Shown here one piece after another: positions 54,685-64,000 of a stretch of DNA of 64,000 bases. The position numbers and the translations under genes are program-made. This DNA is from Paragordius varius. Its lineage: Eukaryota; Nematomorpha. The stretch lies in the NCBI GenBank assembly GCA_964247055.1, contig OZ176051.1, positions 14,322,001 to 14,386,000 of the forward strand, written 5' to 3'. Each line of letters starts with the position of its first letter. Within the stretch, counting starts at the first letter, position 1. Below the pieces are notes generated by a model. The model was not told the DNA's origin and made no database searches. It saw nothing but the letters and a program-made list of their open reading frames with translations.

Positions 54685-55184
54685 AATAAGTATCAAAATA
54701 GTCTTAATCTATCTAAAACTTAAAACTGCAGTGACACTCTTTCGATTTGATCTATTTTATTGTGAAGTATAAATAATTTTATTAAAGCCTGGTATACAGT
54801 AATCCATATAATTTAATAAATTTTTATGATCTTTGACAAGAGCTACAAATCCATTTTTTACTTAATCATCCTAAATAAGTCGCAAGATGTATTAATTATA
54901 CATTGCAACTTTATGAAATTTTAAATGTTTACTATTTGTACTGATCGTGGAAACCGGTCTTCTACAAATTATTTATTTATTTTTATATGATTAAGATTAT
55001 ATAAAAAATGACTCAAAAAATAATTATTTTTCCTAATATTTATTTAAAATGCTTTGTGCCACCCCAAACTCTAAACAAATATATATATATATATAATTAA
55101 ATATAAATTCATCATTTGTTTGTTATAAAAGAATCTTTGTGAAATTTTCCCTAGCCCACGGGAAGAAAAAGGTTGGCCACCCTG

Positions 55185-55492
55185 CTATATAAAGACTCGG
55201 CCTTGAACTATCCGCGGAAAGTTTTATCACTTGAGATAAATGTTTTATAAAACATTTTTTATTTTCAAATTTATATTTATCAATCATTGTATAATCCTAT
55301 TTTGCATTTTAAACTTCGTTAACAGTAAGAATATATAAAAGTATAGAGACTGTGTACGGTTTATGTATTTAATAACTGATATCACATATTTTATTGAATA
55401 ATGTATTGCTGATTGTGAAAATATATTTTATCCCAGCCAACATTATTTGCAGGGATTGCATTGTACCGTTTATATATAAAACTTAACCTTAA
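55185..55492. other. AT-rich sequence without a recognised feature
   Basis: It separates the hAT complex from the Helitron; nothing is recognised. Confidence 0.4.
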
Positions 55493-56946
55493 CTAGCGTA
55501 AATCTCCGGCCTACGCAGCCCGAGGAAGTCCTTCGGACTTCTGGGGGGGGGGGGGGGGGGGGAATGGCATTTTACGGGGGTAGCGGGTAAAAAGAGGGCC
55601 TAGATCAAAAAAGTGAGTCGACTATGTTCAGCGCTATCAAAAATAAGTAAACAAAAATCATATTTGAAGTTGAATGGTCCAACACGTTCTCCAAAAAATT
55701 GACTTAACCCATTTTTCACACGGGGTGGGCCCGAACTGGGCACCTAATTCCAAAAAAGGGCGAAGCTATTGTCGGGACATTTATTAATGATTATATTTTT
55801 TCGATATTTGGATTTGATTGGGTCTACCGGTTTTCCTGTACCAGATCACAAAGCCAGCATTTTCCATTTTTATAAATATATAGATTACCATAAATAATGT
55901 TTTAATATCCATATATCTTTTAACATGCTATACATATGATAGATACTCCTTACTCAGCATCTATCATCAAAGAAACGCTTGACTAAAATTTTTGCCTTTT
56001 AACAGGTAATACGAAAAAACCTTCTCGAATTTTTACAGTCTCCTTCATACCTTGGGCAAAAAAATACAATCAAAAAATTATTTTTGTGGACTTTGTTTTT
56101 TTTGAAAAAAATGGCATTTTACAGGAATAGCGGGTAAAAAGAGGGCCTAAATCAAAAAAGTGAGTCGACTATGTTCAGCGCGATCAAAAATAAGTAAACA
56201 AAAATCATATTTGAAGTTGAATGGTCCAACACGTTCTCCAAAAAATTGACTTAACCCATTTTTCACACGGGGTGGGCCCGAACTGGGGACCTAATTCCAA
56301 AAAAGGGCGAAGCTATTGTCGGGGCATTCATTAATGGTTAAATATTTTTGATGTTTGGATTTGAATGGGTTCACCGGTTTTCCGGAAACAGATCACAAAG
56401 TTACATGAAAAATCAGTTTTTAGCGGGTAGCTCCTTACCCAGCAGCTATCATCAAAGAAACGCCTGACTAAAATTTTTGCCTTTTAACAGCGAATACGTG
56501 GAATCTTTATTGAATTTTTACGGTCTCATACCTAGGGCGAAAAATCGATTTTAAAAATTATTTTTGTGGACTTTGTTTTTTGAAAAAAATGGCATTTTAC
56601 GGGGGTAGCGGGTAAAAAGAGGGCCTCAATCAAAAAAGTGGCTCGACTATGTTCGGCGCAATCGAAAATAAGTAAACAAAAATTATATTTGAAATTGAAT
56701 GGTCCAACACGTTCTCCAGAAAATTGTCTCAAAGACACGTTTTTTGTTGACTTCTGTTTTCAAAAAAAAACCGTTTTACATACGGGGTGGGCCCGAACTG
56801 GGGGCCTATTTCAAAAAAAGGGCGAAGCTATTGTCGGGACATTTATTAATGATTATATTTTTTCGATATTTGGATTTGATTGGGTCTACCGGTTTTCCTG
56901 TACCAGATCACAAAGCCAGCATTTTCCATTTTTATAAATATATAGA
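55493..56946 (-). mobile_element. non-autonomous Helitron, second copy, internally tandem
   Basis: On the minus strand it begins TCTATATATTTATAAAAATG after a host A and ends GGAGATTTACGCTAG before a host T, with the hairpin GAAGTCCGAAGGACTTC about 38 bp before the end. This is the canonical Helitron form (TC ... CTAG, A/T target). The interior is three tandem units beginning at about 55,563, 56,110 and 56,590 (periods about 547 and 480 bp), each with GGGTAAAAAGAGGGCCT, GGTGGGCCCGAACTGGG and GGGCGAAGCTATTGTCGGG. A second 5'-end-like sequence lies inside at about 55,886, so tandem or nested insertion is possible. There is no Rep/helicase. Open frames over it are artefacts. Confidence 0.85.
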
Positions 56947-58173
56947 TGAGAGATTTTTGTCATTTTTCTATACCATTTTTGAAAAAAAAATCGAAAAGTT
57001 TTCCTAACCATGTTTAAAACAGAAGCGTGCGTCGGAAATTCAATTAATGATTTATTATTATTATTGTGCTTTTTATGCTTTTACAGGGCGGTTTAAATCA
57101 CTGAAAAATCATTATACAGAGTTGAATCCCCATTAGGATTTAGGAAAAGATATATAGCTCATTATGCGCATTATGAGATTTTCAATATATAAAACTAAAT
57201 TTGTTTTAAATTATTAATGAATTTTCATTAAATTTAATATATTTTTTTAATAACTATGGCTCATTACGACGGTTCATAATACATTTGGGGAGGAGGAGGG
57301 TGGTATAAACACCTCTAAGCGATCATAACTTACTCTTGTATTAAAAAAGTAACTGACGATCAATAGCATAAACTCTGTTTATTTAAAAAGTTTGATTATT
57401 ACGAGAGCCATTGATTGTGTTAAATTTGGTTGAAAAACTGTCGCGAATGTATATATATGTATATATGTTTTTGAAATGTCCTGAGTTGATTAGAAATGAA
57501 CATATATTTAGATATTTTATCATATTAAATACCCATCTAAATATTTTACATAAAATTTATTAAAAACATTAATTAAGCATTCGCTCTTTGCACATGCATT
57601 AAATATCAGTTTTTTATTTATATTTTTAATCTTACTTATATTAAGGTTCCTTCAAAAACTATGTGTATAAGTAAACATGATATCCCAATAGGCAGGTTCG
57701 AAGTATTTTGACCAATATGGAAAACAATAAAGATTTTAAGATTATTAGATTACATGCTTTTAATTAATTAAGTTGATTTTAACTATGGAAAATTGGAAAT
57801 GAGGTTATTTAAAAGGTTGGATTTGTTGAAAAAACACTGTGTTAGAATACAATGGGATAATTTTTTTAAAAAGATACACAGTATACAAAATTATTATCAA
57901 AAACCCCAAAATGGACATTAGATAATCAGGATTTCTTGGTGTTTTTATTTTGAAATGAATGAATTAAAATATTATTTTTTTGATGGTACTCTATATTAAA
58001 ACAGCGCAGTTTTGTGCACAAAATTCTTTGATGGAAACCAAATGGGTTGTCCGCACTATCATTAAAATAATCAACTATGTTCAAAAAGAAAAACATTGAC
58101 AAAATTTTAATTTTTGAATGTGGGCTCCCTTGTCTCAAATATTGATCTTTTATAAAATGGACTAGCTACTATA
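56947..58173. other. AT-rich stretch without a gene
   Basis: It contains a G-rich word at 57,288-57,315 (GGGGAGGAGGAGGGTGG), which may be a decayed transposon end, but no partner. No exon is recognised. Confidence 0.4.
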
Positions 58174-58788
58174 TGTCCTTGAACACTTCAAGTTGGTCCT
58201 TGAACAATTTAAGTTGGTCCTTGAACAATTCAAGTTGGTCCATCAAGTTGGTCCTTGAACACTTCAAGTTGGTCCTTAAAATTGATATATTTTGATTTAA
58301 CCATAATTTTTGCATTGATTTTTTTATTTTATTATTTATTAACCTAATTTACTATATTTACTATAAAATTATTCAAAAAATAAAAATTTTATTGAAAAAC
58401 CTTTTGTTTCAAACTATTTTTTTCCAATTTAACAAAATTATTGACTTTAAAATGTTATTAATGAATAATTATAATTAATAACCCAGAAAGCTTATATATT
58501 TTTTCATATCGTGTTAAAATCTTATAAATATCCAAAATTATTTTAAGAAATTAATAAAGATATACGGTTTCTCAAAAATTAAAAGTTGATATCTATTTAA
58601 AATTTATGTTAAATAATAGAAAATAAGTTAAAAACAATAAAATAGATGAATTATTTACGATTTGATTGATAAAAGTTAAAAACAAAACAAAAATGTCAAA
58701 GGACCAACTTGAATTGTTCAAGGACCAACTTGAATTGTTCAAGGACCAACTTGAATTGTTCAACGACACTCTTGAAGTGCAAATGGTA
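58174..58788. mobile_element. foldback element, TACCATTT family (GTCCTTGAA arms), left end truncated
   Basis: The right end GAAGTGCAAATGGTA then TA, and both arms of 20-21 bp units (AGTTGGTCCTTGAACACTTC on the left, its inverse on the right, three units plus a terminal one), match the 17.4 kb copy, as does the core (TTTTGATTTAACCATAATTT). The left terminal 20 bases are missing; it starts directly at GTCCTTGAAC. Confidence 0.85.
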
Positions 58789-58994
58789 TATATAAAAAAT
58801 ACCCTATATAATATAATAGTGCTTAATTTTTTAAACTCAGGATTTGATAGAAGTATATGTTCGTCTTAAAATTACATTAAATATAAGATTATTAGATTCT
58901 CACAACAAAATAATGATAATATGACAAACAAATGGGTTATTTGAAAATGAAAGGTAGTGTTTATCATGGTATATAGATTTAATTATATTATAAA

Positions 58995-58997
<3 letters not shown>

Positions 58998-59046
<49 letters not shown>
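58998..59046. repeat. (TA)n microsatellite, longest in the window
   Basis: About 24 TA units. Confidence 0.95.
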
Positions 59047-59050
<4 letters not shown>

Positions 59051-59839
59051 CGTTATCCCATGCTTAACACCATAAAGTTTGCCTAAGATTATCCCTCAAA
59101 TTAAATTTTGAGCAAAATATCGATTTGGGAGATCGTTTTCTTATGTCAAAGTTTGGGAATTTAAAAAATGTGCGCAATATCGGATTTTTGAGAATTAAAA
59201 AGGGCTCATTTCAGACAGGTACTTTACATTTTTGGAGGCCGAAACTAAATTTTATGTGAATATTTTTTTTATTTAGTTTATTATTCTTTAATATAATTTC
59301 CTATATTAGCACGATGCTCGGAAGTCGATATCTACAACACAGCAGATAAATTATAACAACTAAGCTTGAAGGAATATAAATAGTTTATCATTTTTTTAAC
59401 GTAATGGATGTCCAACGGACGGTTGTCTAATTTCTCAACTATTTTTTTTTACGTATTAAATTAAGATCAATAAAACTTCAGCCGAATATAATATGACTAT
59501 TTCAAAACTCCTGACATACATAGCTTGTTATGCGGATTAAATTAGGTTAATAATTGCACTATTATATCAAGTGTTTATACGACATTTTTACAACATATGT
59601 CTGAAAATGTGTACATTGTTTAAGTCAGCTATGTCGAGACGCTCATTGAATTTGGCATAATATCTAATTGATATATAATACCAACAAACAATTAAGCTAA
59701 AATTAAATAAAATGGAAGTTTTTTCCCCAATACTTGTATAGGGCACGGTATTCTGTCAATGGTTCATAATTAGTACGAGGGGATACCCCATGCGTGCTGT
59801 TGATTATTTGTTATTTATCGCTTTCTTAACTGAACTTTA

Positions 59840-59960
59840 TATTCAAACTCAATACTTTTTTAACCAAACGCAACTCTTCAACCAAACTCAACACTTTTCA
59901 ATCGAACGCATTTTACCAAACTAAATAATTTGTTTCGATTAACGCTTTTTTTATAAATTT
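59840..59960. repeat. short tandem cluster related to the 13.3 kb foldback arms
   Basis: Units of about 20 bp such as AACCAAACGCAACTCTTC and AATCGAACGCATTTTACC repeat five or six times with variation. They resemble the inverted form of the GCGTTTGGTT units at 13.3 kb. No TACCATTT end is found here, so it is a remnant at best. Confidence 0.5.
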
Positions 59961-61258
59961 TAGGTATTTTATGAATATAATAAGCAATTGTAGCCAAACT
60001 GAGTCGAATTGTATTATCATGAGTTGGCAGAAAAATGCAATTTTTAAATATCAAAATTAAAATTTATATGTTATTGTGTCTTTCCTTTATATTTTTATAT
60101 TATTATTATCCTACGATATATGAAATGTATTATACGCATTTTTGCCGCATGGAATTCAAATAATGTTTAATTAATTATATCATTTAACCATCCACTATAT
60201 AGCAGTCCTTGAATAGTGTCCTTGACATATTAAACTTTCTACTATTATTATACATATCTATCATTGAGGGCAATACCTAGTCTTTAAATATGTCAAGTAT
60301 ATAACTTTTGTAAGATAGGTAACGTTATTAGTTATGTTAAAAAAGTATGCAAATCATATAGTGCAAATTATATTGCAAAACATTTACCGTTTAGCGATGA
60401 ATATATTTTTCATGATTTTATCTTTAAAAATCATTTTTATTGAGCTGCATTATAATACTTAATAATTTTAAATGATGATATACAATCAATTTCTATTGTG
60501 GCACATTTTATGCGTTATTTTAATTCTCCTACTTTTGACAAATGTTGCAAAGATTATTTTGGCTAAGCCCCATTAAAATAACACTGTGTAATCGGTATAA
60601 AAAATATTCTTTTAATATATATATATATATATGATGTAGGATTTTTATGGTGCTTTTAGTTTCGTAGGAGCGATATAAAAATAAAGTTACTTTTAATAAT
60701 TGTACTCATCGAAAAATCGCAAAATGTTATTGTAAGATGAGAGCCCGATTTCCTACTCCTCTCTTAAATGGTCATTCTTAAAAACACAAAAAAGCCGAAA
60801 CAATACCAATTATTAATATATGATAAATTACAAAACTAAAATAATTTTTGTAAAAATGCATACATTCTTAAAAACGGTATAGAAACACTTGAATACATTA
60901 TAAAATCAATTTTACATGTAATTAATGACGCTAAAATTTCCATTACCTCTTTTAATATAATTTTTAGTGATTTTTTTGGTATAAATATTATTTAAACAAG
61001 TACTTTATTTAAACTCTGAAGAGGATATGTTCAGCTTTATCAAATTATATAGAACAATTTTTCGATAAAACCTTAGGGTTTCTACACCATGTTTCAAAAT
61101 ACCCTAAAATACGGTTTAATATATTTCTCCATAAAAATCCGGATATATTTATTCATCAAAAAATTTCAAGACATTTTTGGCTTGCCAAAAGATTCTTAAC
61201 CGATGTGTATTGTAGATAACAAAGATTGTATAAATATGTAAACATTTAATCAAACTAC

Positions 61259-61417
61259 TTTGGCATGTGGCGCATCCATTATTCGGATTAGGATCGTATA
61301 TAGATCCTGCTGGGCATATGGCATTCCCGCAATAGGCCGGCGTAAAGCAAGAACAATCGCACTTTGCAATGTTAAAAGTATCACAATAGTTTACGCATGT
61401 TCTTGCACATTGCAAAA
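61259..61417 (-). CDS. Cys-rich (EGF-like) exon of an unidentified gene
   Basis: Read from a good acceptor (TTCAAATTAG) to a candidate donor (GTAGTT), this exon of 159 bp encodes LQCARTCVNYCDTFNIAKCD followed by CSCFTPAYCGNAICPAGSIYDPN and a last CATCQ. The Cys pattern C-x3-C-x3-C-x7-C-x-C-x-C-x5-C-x4-C resembles the compact Cys-rich tails found behind CAP/CRISP-type or EGF-like domains of secreted proteins. That likeness is inference; no neighbouring exon is identified. Reading through the donor gives a further 30 hydrophobic residues before a stop, so a final exon is also possible. A decayed duplicate lies at 63.8 kb. Confidence 0.5.
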
Positions 61418-61535
61418 CTAATTTGAAATAAAATTATTTGCAAGAGACTGTTATAACTATTAGACATTTCGAAAAACATAAAGTTATTTTTGTTGCGGTT
61501 TATAGATATTAATATTCATAAAATATGATAGATCA
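61325..61535 (-). repeat. local duplication, copy 1 (paralogous to 63,795-64,000)
   Basis: The stretch covering most of the Cys-rich exon and its upstream intron matches 63,795-64,000 (AAAGCAAGAACAATCGCACT, GACTGTTATAACTATTAGAC, TTGTTGCGGTTTATAGATAT). The matched region runs off the window end. The two copies lie about 2.47 kb apart. Confidence 0.9.
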
Positions 61536-62030
61536 TATCTCTTTTTTTATTATTTTTAATTGGGTATTCTAAAATAAATAACAAAAAATATAAAAAAAAG
61601 TTTTTAGAGTTCTTTTACTATTTGGTTAGAAATATGATAGTAAATGTTTCATTTTAGGTAATAAATCTATAATCTAAGAATCGGTGGGACACTAATATAA
61701 ATATATGCCAAACCTTCAAAATAAAAATTTTATAAAAATACTCTGAACATTATTTAGCAAATAAACCAAAAATTAATTTAGGGGATTTGAATGGTACACA
61801 AGTTAATATGTGAAAGAAATCAAAGAATATAGACTAATCTGGCAAAAAAACAGTACAATTATCTACATGGTAACATCATAGTTATATACATGGACATCTT
61901 CATATGGTATGCACATAATATTTTTTAACAAAATAAGAACTCTAGATGCAAGAATAAGCAGCAGCCGGAATGCTTGAGCTTAAGGCTCATATTAGGAAAA
62001 ACATACAATGTTCAACTAAACAATCGTAGA
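61536..62030. other. AT-rich stretch without a recognised feature
   Basis: No exon is seen. The right edge may already belong to the Gypsy fragment that follows. Confidence 0.4.
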
Positions 62031-62034
62031 AAAA

Positions 62035-62520
62035 TTTAATAAAAAAAATAAATTTGTTCCTCAAAGCGAACCCATTATATTACACATAAATAAGGATGTT
62101 ACTCCAAAAATATATCTAGCCAGAAGAGTATCTCTACCCCTCAAATACAGTAAAAGTTGTCGAGGCATGAACAACTAGATTTTATAAAGGCGATTCAGTT
62201 GAAACAGTAGAATAGGCTGCTTCAGTTGGTAAATGTTAGTGGCGGTTAAAGAATCAATTCATTTATATCTAAAGAAGTTACTCAGTGCTAGTAATCGATT
62301 AATATTTTCTAAGAATAGCGGTAGAAAGTTTTACTATCATAGATATTTGGAATGCTTCTATGCAACTTGTTATCTACTTAAGAGTTACTTAAGATATCAT
62401 TTAGGATTTTACCGTTATAATTGTTTGAGTTTCAGATAAGTAGATAATTAATGGCCTAATGTGTGCAGTGTACCTTGATGACATAATTATTTCGGGTAAA
62501 AATATAATAATAATAATAAA
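62035..62520 (+). mobile_element. Gypsy-type fossil fragment (reverse transcriptase part)
   Basis: A plus-strand remnant resembling the start of the reverse transcriptase domain (near 62,060-62,145) and its YxDD catalytic region (near 62,465-62,500). It is broken, without LTRs, and ends against the LINE insertion. Confidence 0.6.
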
Positions 62521-62526
62521 AAAAAA

Positions 62527-63720
62527 ATTACATTATATGATATCACTCTTTCGAGCCGTCGTATCCGTAAACTATTTCGCCATAAACCCTGTATGTGGCG
62601 TCCTCGCGTTTAAGGTTCAGTTTTGGCATGTCCCTCTTAACTGTATCTATCCATCGCCTTTTAGGGCGCCCTTTTCCCCTCTTGCCTTTCACAATATAAT
62701 CATCCGTCTTTTTACCAATGTAATTATTATCTCTTTTTTCAACATGTCAATCAGCTTAAACAATTTACCATCATCTTTTGGGTTACCGGTTTGATTTCCG
62801 TACTTCCTGTTATGTAAACATCCCTCACCTTGTCATTCCTCGTTACACAGCACATCAATCTAAGCATTCTCATTTCAGTAACCTCAAAGTGCCTCTCTTC
62901 TGATTTCTTTATTGCCCATATCTGTGAGTGTACATCATTGTTGGCTGTAAACAGCACTGTAAATCTTACCCTTTACTTTTAGGTCGATATTTTTATCGCA
63001 CAAAACATTTGAGATGTTTTTATAATTTGTCCCACTATTACGAATTCTTAGATTAATATCATGCGGTAAAAAGAACCATCTGCTGATAAACTCGCTCCTA
63101 AATATTTGCATTCCTCCTGACCTTTTAACACCCACCCTTCTTTTAATTCTATTTTTCATTATTTCCCACCGAAATTTATAAGTTCCGTTTTCTTTTTATT
63201 AACCTTTAAACCCCATCGTCATAACACATCCATCCATTTACCCACCAATTCTTTCAATTCATGCAACTCGTCGGACAGCACTATAAGGTCGTCTGCATAA
63301 AGAAAATACCAGCCACCATGTTGCCCTACTTCTTTTGGAATTTCGTCCATGTATATTATAAATAGTAACGGGCTGATTGCTGACATCTGATAGACCCCTT
63401 GGTTTATTTCAATAGGATCTGATACTCCCTGGTGTGTTTTAATTTTGGTTTGGTGTGAATCGTACATGCTTTTTAGAATCTTTATATAACTTTCAGGAAC
63501 GTTTTTTCGTCTTAAGCTCCACTATATGGTACTCCGTTGTATTCTGTCAAACGCCTTTTCAGTATCAATTAAATACCATGCAACTCCTTTTTCATTTCTA
63601 TATGCTTCTCGATTGGCCTTCTTACTGGGTGAATCGGATCAATGGTGGACTTTCCTGGAATAAAACCAAATTGATTACCTCAATTACTTAATTGGCAAAT
63701 CTTGGACACACTACTATGGC
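62527..63720 (-). mobile_element. LINE (RTE-like) fragment with reverse transcriptase, decayed
   Basis: From high to low coordinates, minus-strand fragments follow a non-LTR reverse transcriptase: FGFIPGKSTIDPI (63,635-63,675), AWYLIDTEKAFDRI (63,540-63,580), VYQMSAISPLLFIIYMDEIP (63,340-63,400), YFLYADDLIVLSD (63,270-63,310, catalytic YADD), GLKVNKKKTELI (63,180-63,215) and, after the core, EMRMLRLMCCVTRNDKVRD (62,820-62,880). Stops and frame changes separate them. The left end reads, on the minus strand, into a T-rich and ATT-repeat tail (62,496-62,530), as RTE-type LINEs often have. The 5' part (endonuclease) is missing. Confidence 0.82.
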
Positions 63721-63759
63721 GACCCCACTGTAACCATCCGTAGAATCTAAATAAAACAT

Positions 63760-63890
63760 TTTATAATTACCCTCTATCGTCTTAGCATTCCCCCATTAGG
63801 CCGGAGTAAAGCAAGAACAATCGCACTTTGCTATGTTAAAAGTATCACAATAGTTTACACAGGTTCTTACACACTGCAAAACTAATTTGG
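63760..63890 (-). pseudogene. decayed duplicate of the Cys-rich exon
   Basis: The acceptor (CCAAATTAG) and the first part, LQCVRTCVNYCDTFNIAKCD, match the exon at 61.3 kb. The frame then reaches a stop where the other copy has Tyr, the next Cys is Trp, and the text beyond diverges. It is therefore a broken exon copy. The duplication continues past the window end. Confidence 0.7.
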
Positions 63891-64000
63891 AATAAAATTA
63901 TTTGTAATCTGAGACTGTTATAACTATTAGACATTATTTCAAAAAACATAAAGCGATTTTTGTTGCGGTTTATAGATATTATAATCATAAAATATGTTAG

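Larger units (their letters stand above)
51644..55184. mobile_element. probable old hAT element holding a second hAT
   Basis: Left end CCGGGGTCAAACAGTCTACC with a CCGCGG/CCGCGAG block; right end CCACGGGAAGAAAAAGG then TTGGCCACCCTG. Read inward, both resemble the CAGGGTGGCCAACCTTTTT...CCGCGGG ends common in hAT elements. The flanking 8 bp do not match clearly, so the pairing of these ends is inference. The element at 52,884-54,684 lies inside. Confidence 0.4.
58789..61148. other. intergenic AT-rich stretch
   Basis: It holds a long (TA)n tract at 58,998-59,046, a tandem cluster at 59,840-59,960 and a short inverted pair around 60,205-60,300 (GACATATTAAA / TTTAAATATGTCAAG). No gene is recognised. 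Confidence 0.45.

Overview
The window is eukaryotic, very AT-rich, and carries spliced genes with short introns and canonical GT/AG junctions. Its gene families (a FERM-domain protein, 7TM receptors, a Cys-rich domain) and mobile elements (mariner, hAT, Helitron, RTE-like LINE, tRNA-derived SINE, Gypsy) are those of an invertebrate animal. The divergent receptors suggest a fast-evolving lineage. The sequence does not let me name the phylum. The standard genetic code fits.

Layout. 0.5-1.0 kb: tail of a LINE on the minus strand. 2.07-12.71 kb (+): the main gene, twelve visible exons encoding the F2/F3/FA part of a FERM domain of the FARP/FRMD7 type, followed by about 1,460 residues of disordered protein, most of it in one 3.4 kb exon. 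The 5' exons (F1 lobe, start codon) are not seen. 14.8-16.9 kb (-): a two-exon class A-like GPCR with two MITEs in its intron. 17-25 kb: almost entirely transposons, including a family of foldback elements and two mariner relics. 25.87-31.12 kb: a broken Gypsy element with target-site duplications; its 3' LTR is interrupted by a DNA transposon that is itself interrupted by a SINE. 32.2-33.7 kb (-): intronless 7TM receptor. 36.5-46.85 kb: a diverged second copy of the 5' half of the FERM gene region, now a pseudogene, holding a Helitron, an older shared mariner and, in one intron position, a second intronless 7TM receptor (43.5-44.9 kb, -) paralogous to the one at 32.2 kb. 47.7-49.4 kb: Gypsy fragment. 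50.8-51.3 kb: mucin-like exons with a frameshift. 51.6-55.2 kb: a probable hAT element with a second hAT, carrying a decayed TTF-type transposase, nested in it. 55.5-56.9 kb: second Helitron. 58.2-58.8 kb: another foldback element. 61.2-64.0 kb: a Cys-rich exon, its decayed duplicate, and a LINE and a Gypsy fragment between them.

The most interesting signals are (1) a set of foldback elements that share the terminal bases TACCATTT and a TA target site, but whose arms are built from different tandem repeats of about 20 bp; (2) two Helitrons, one of which can be proved by the empty site preserved in the paralogous copy of the duplication; (3) the segmental duplication itself, which acts as an internal clock for several insertions; and (4) two three-layer nests of mobile elements. 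There is no operon-like logic. The host genes are few and separate, and most of the window is mobile-element derived.
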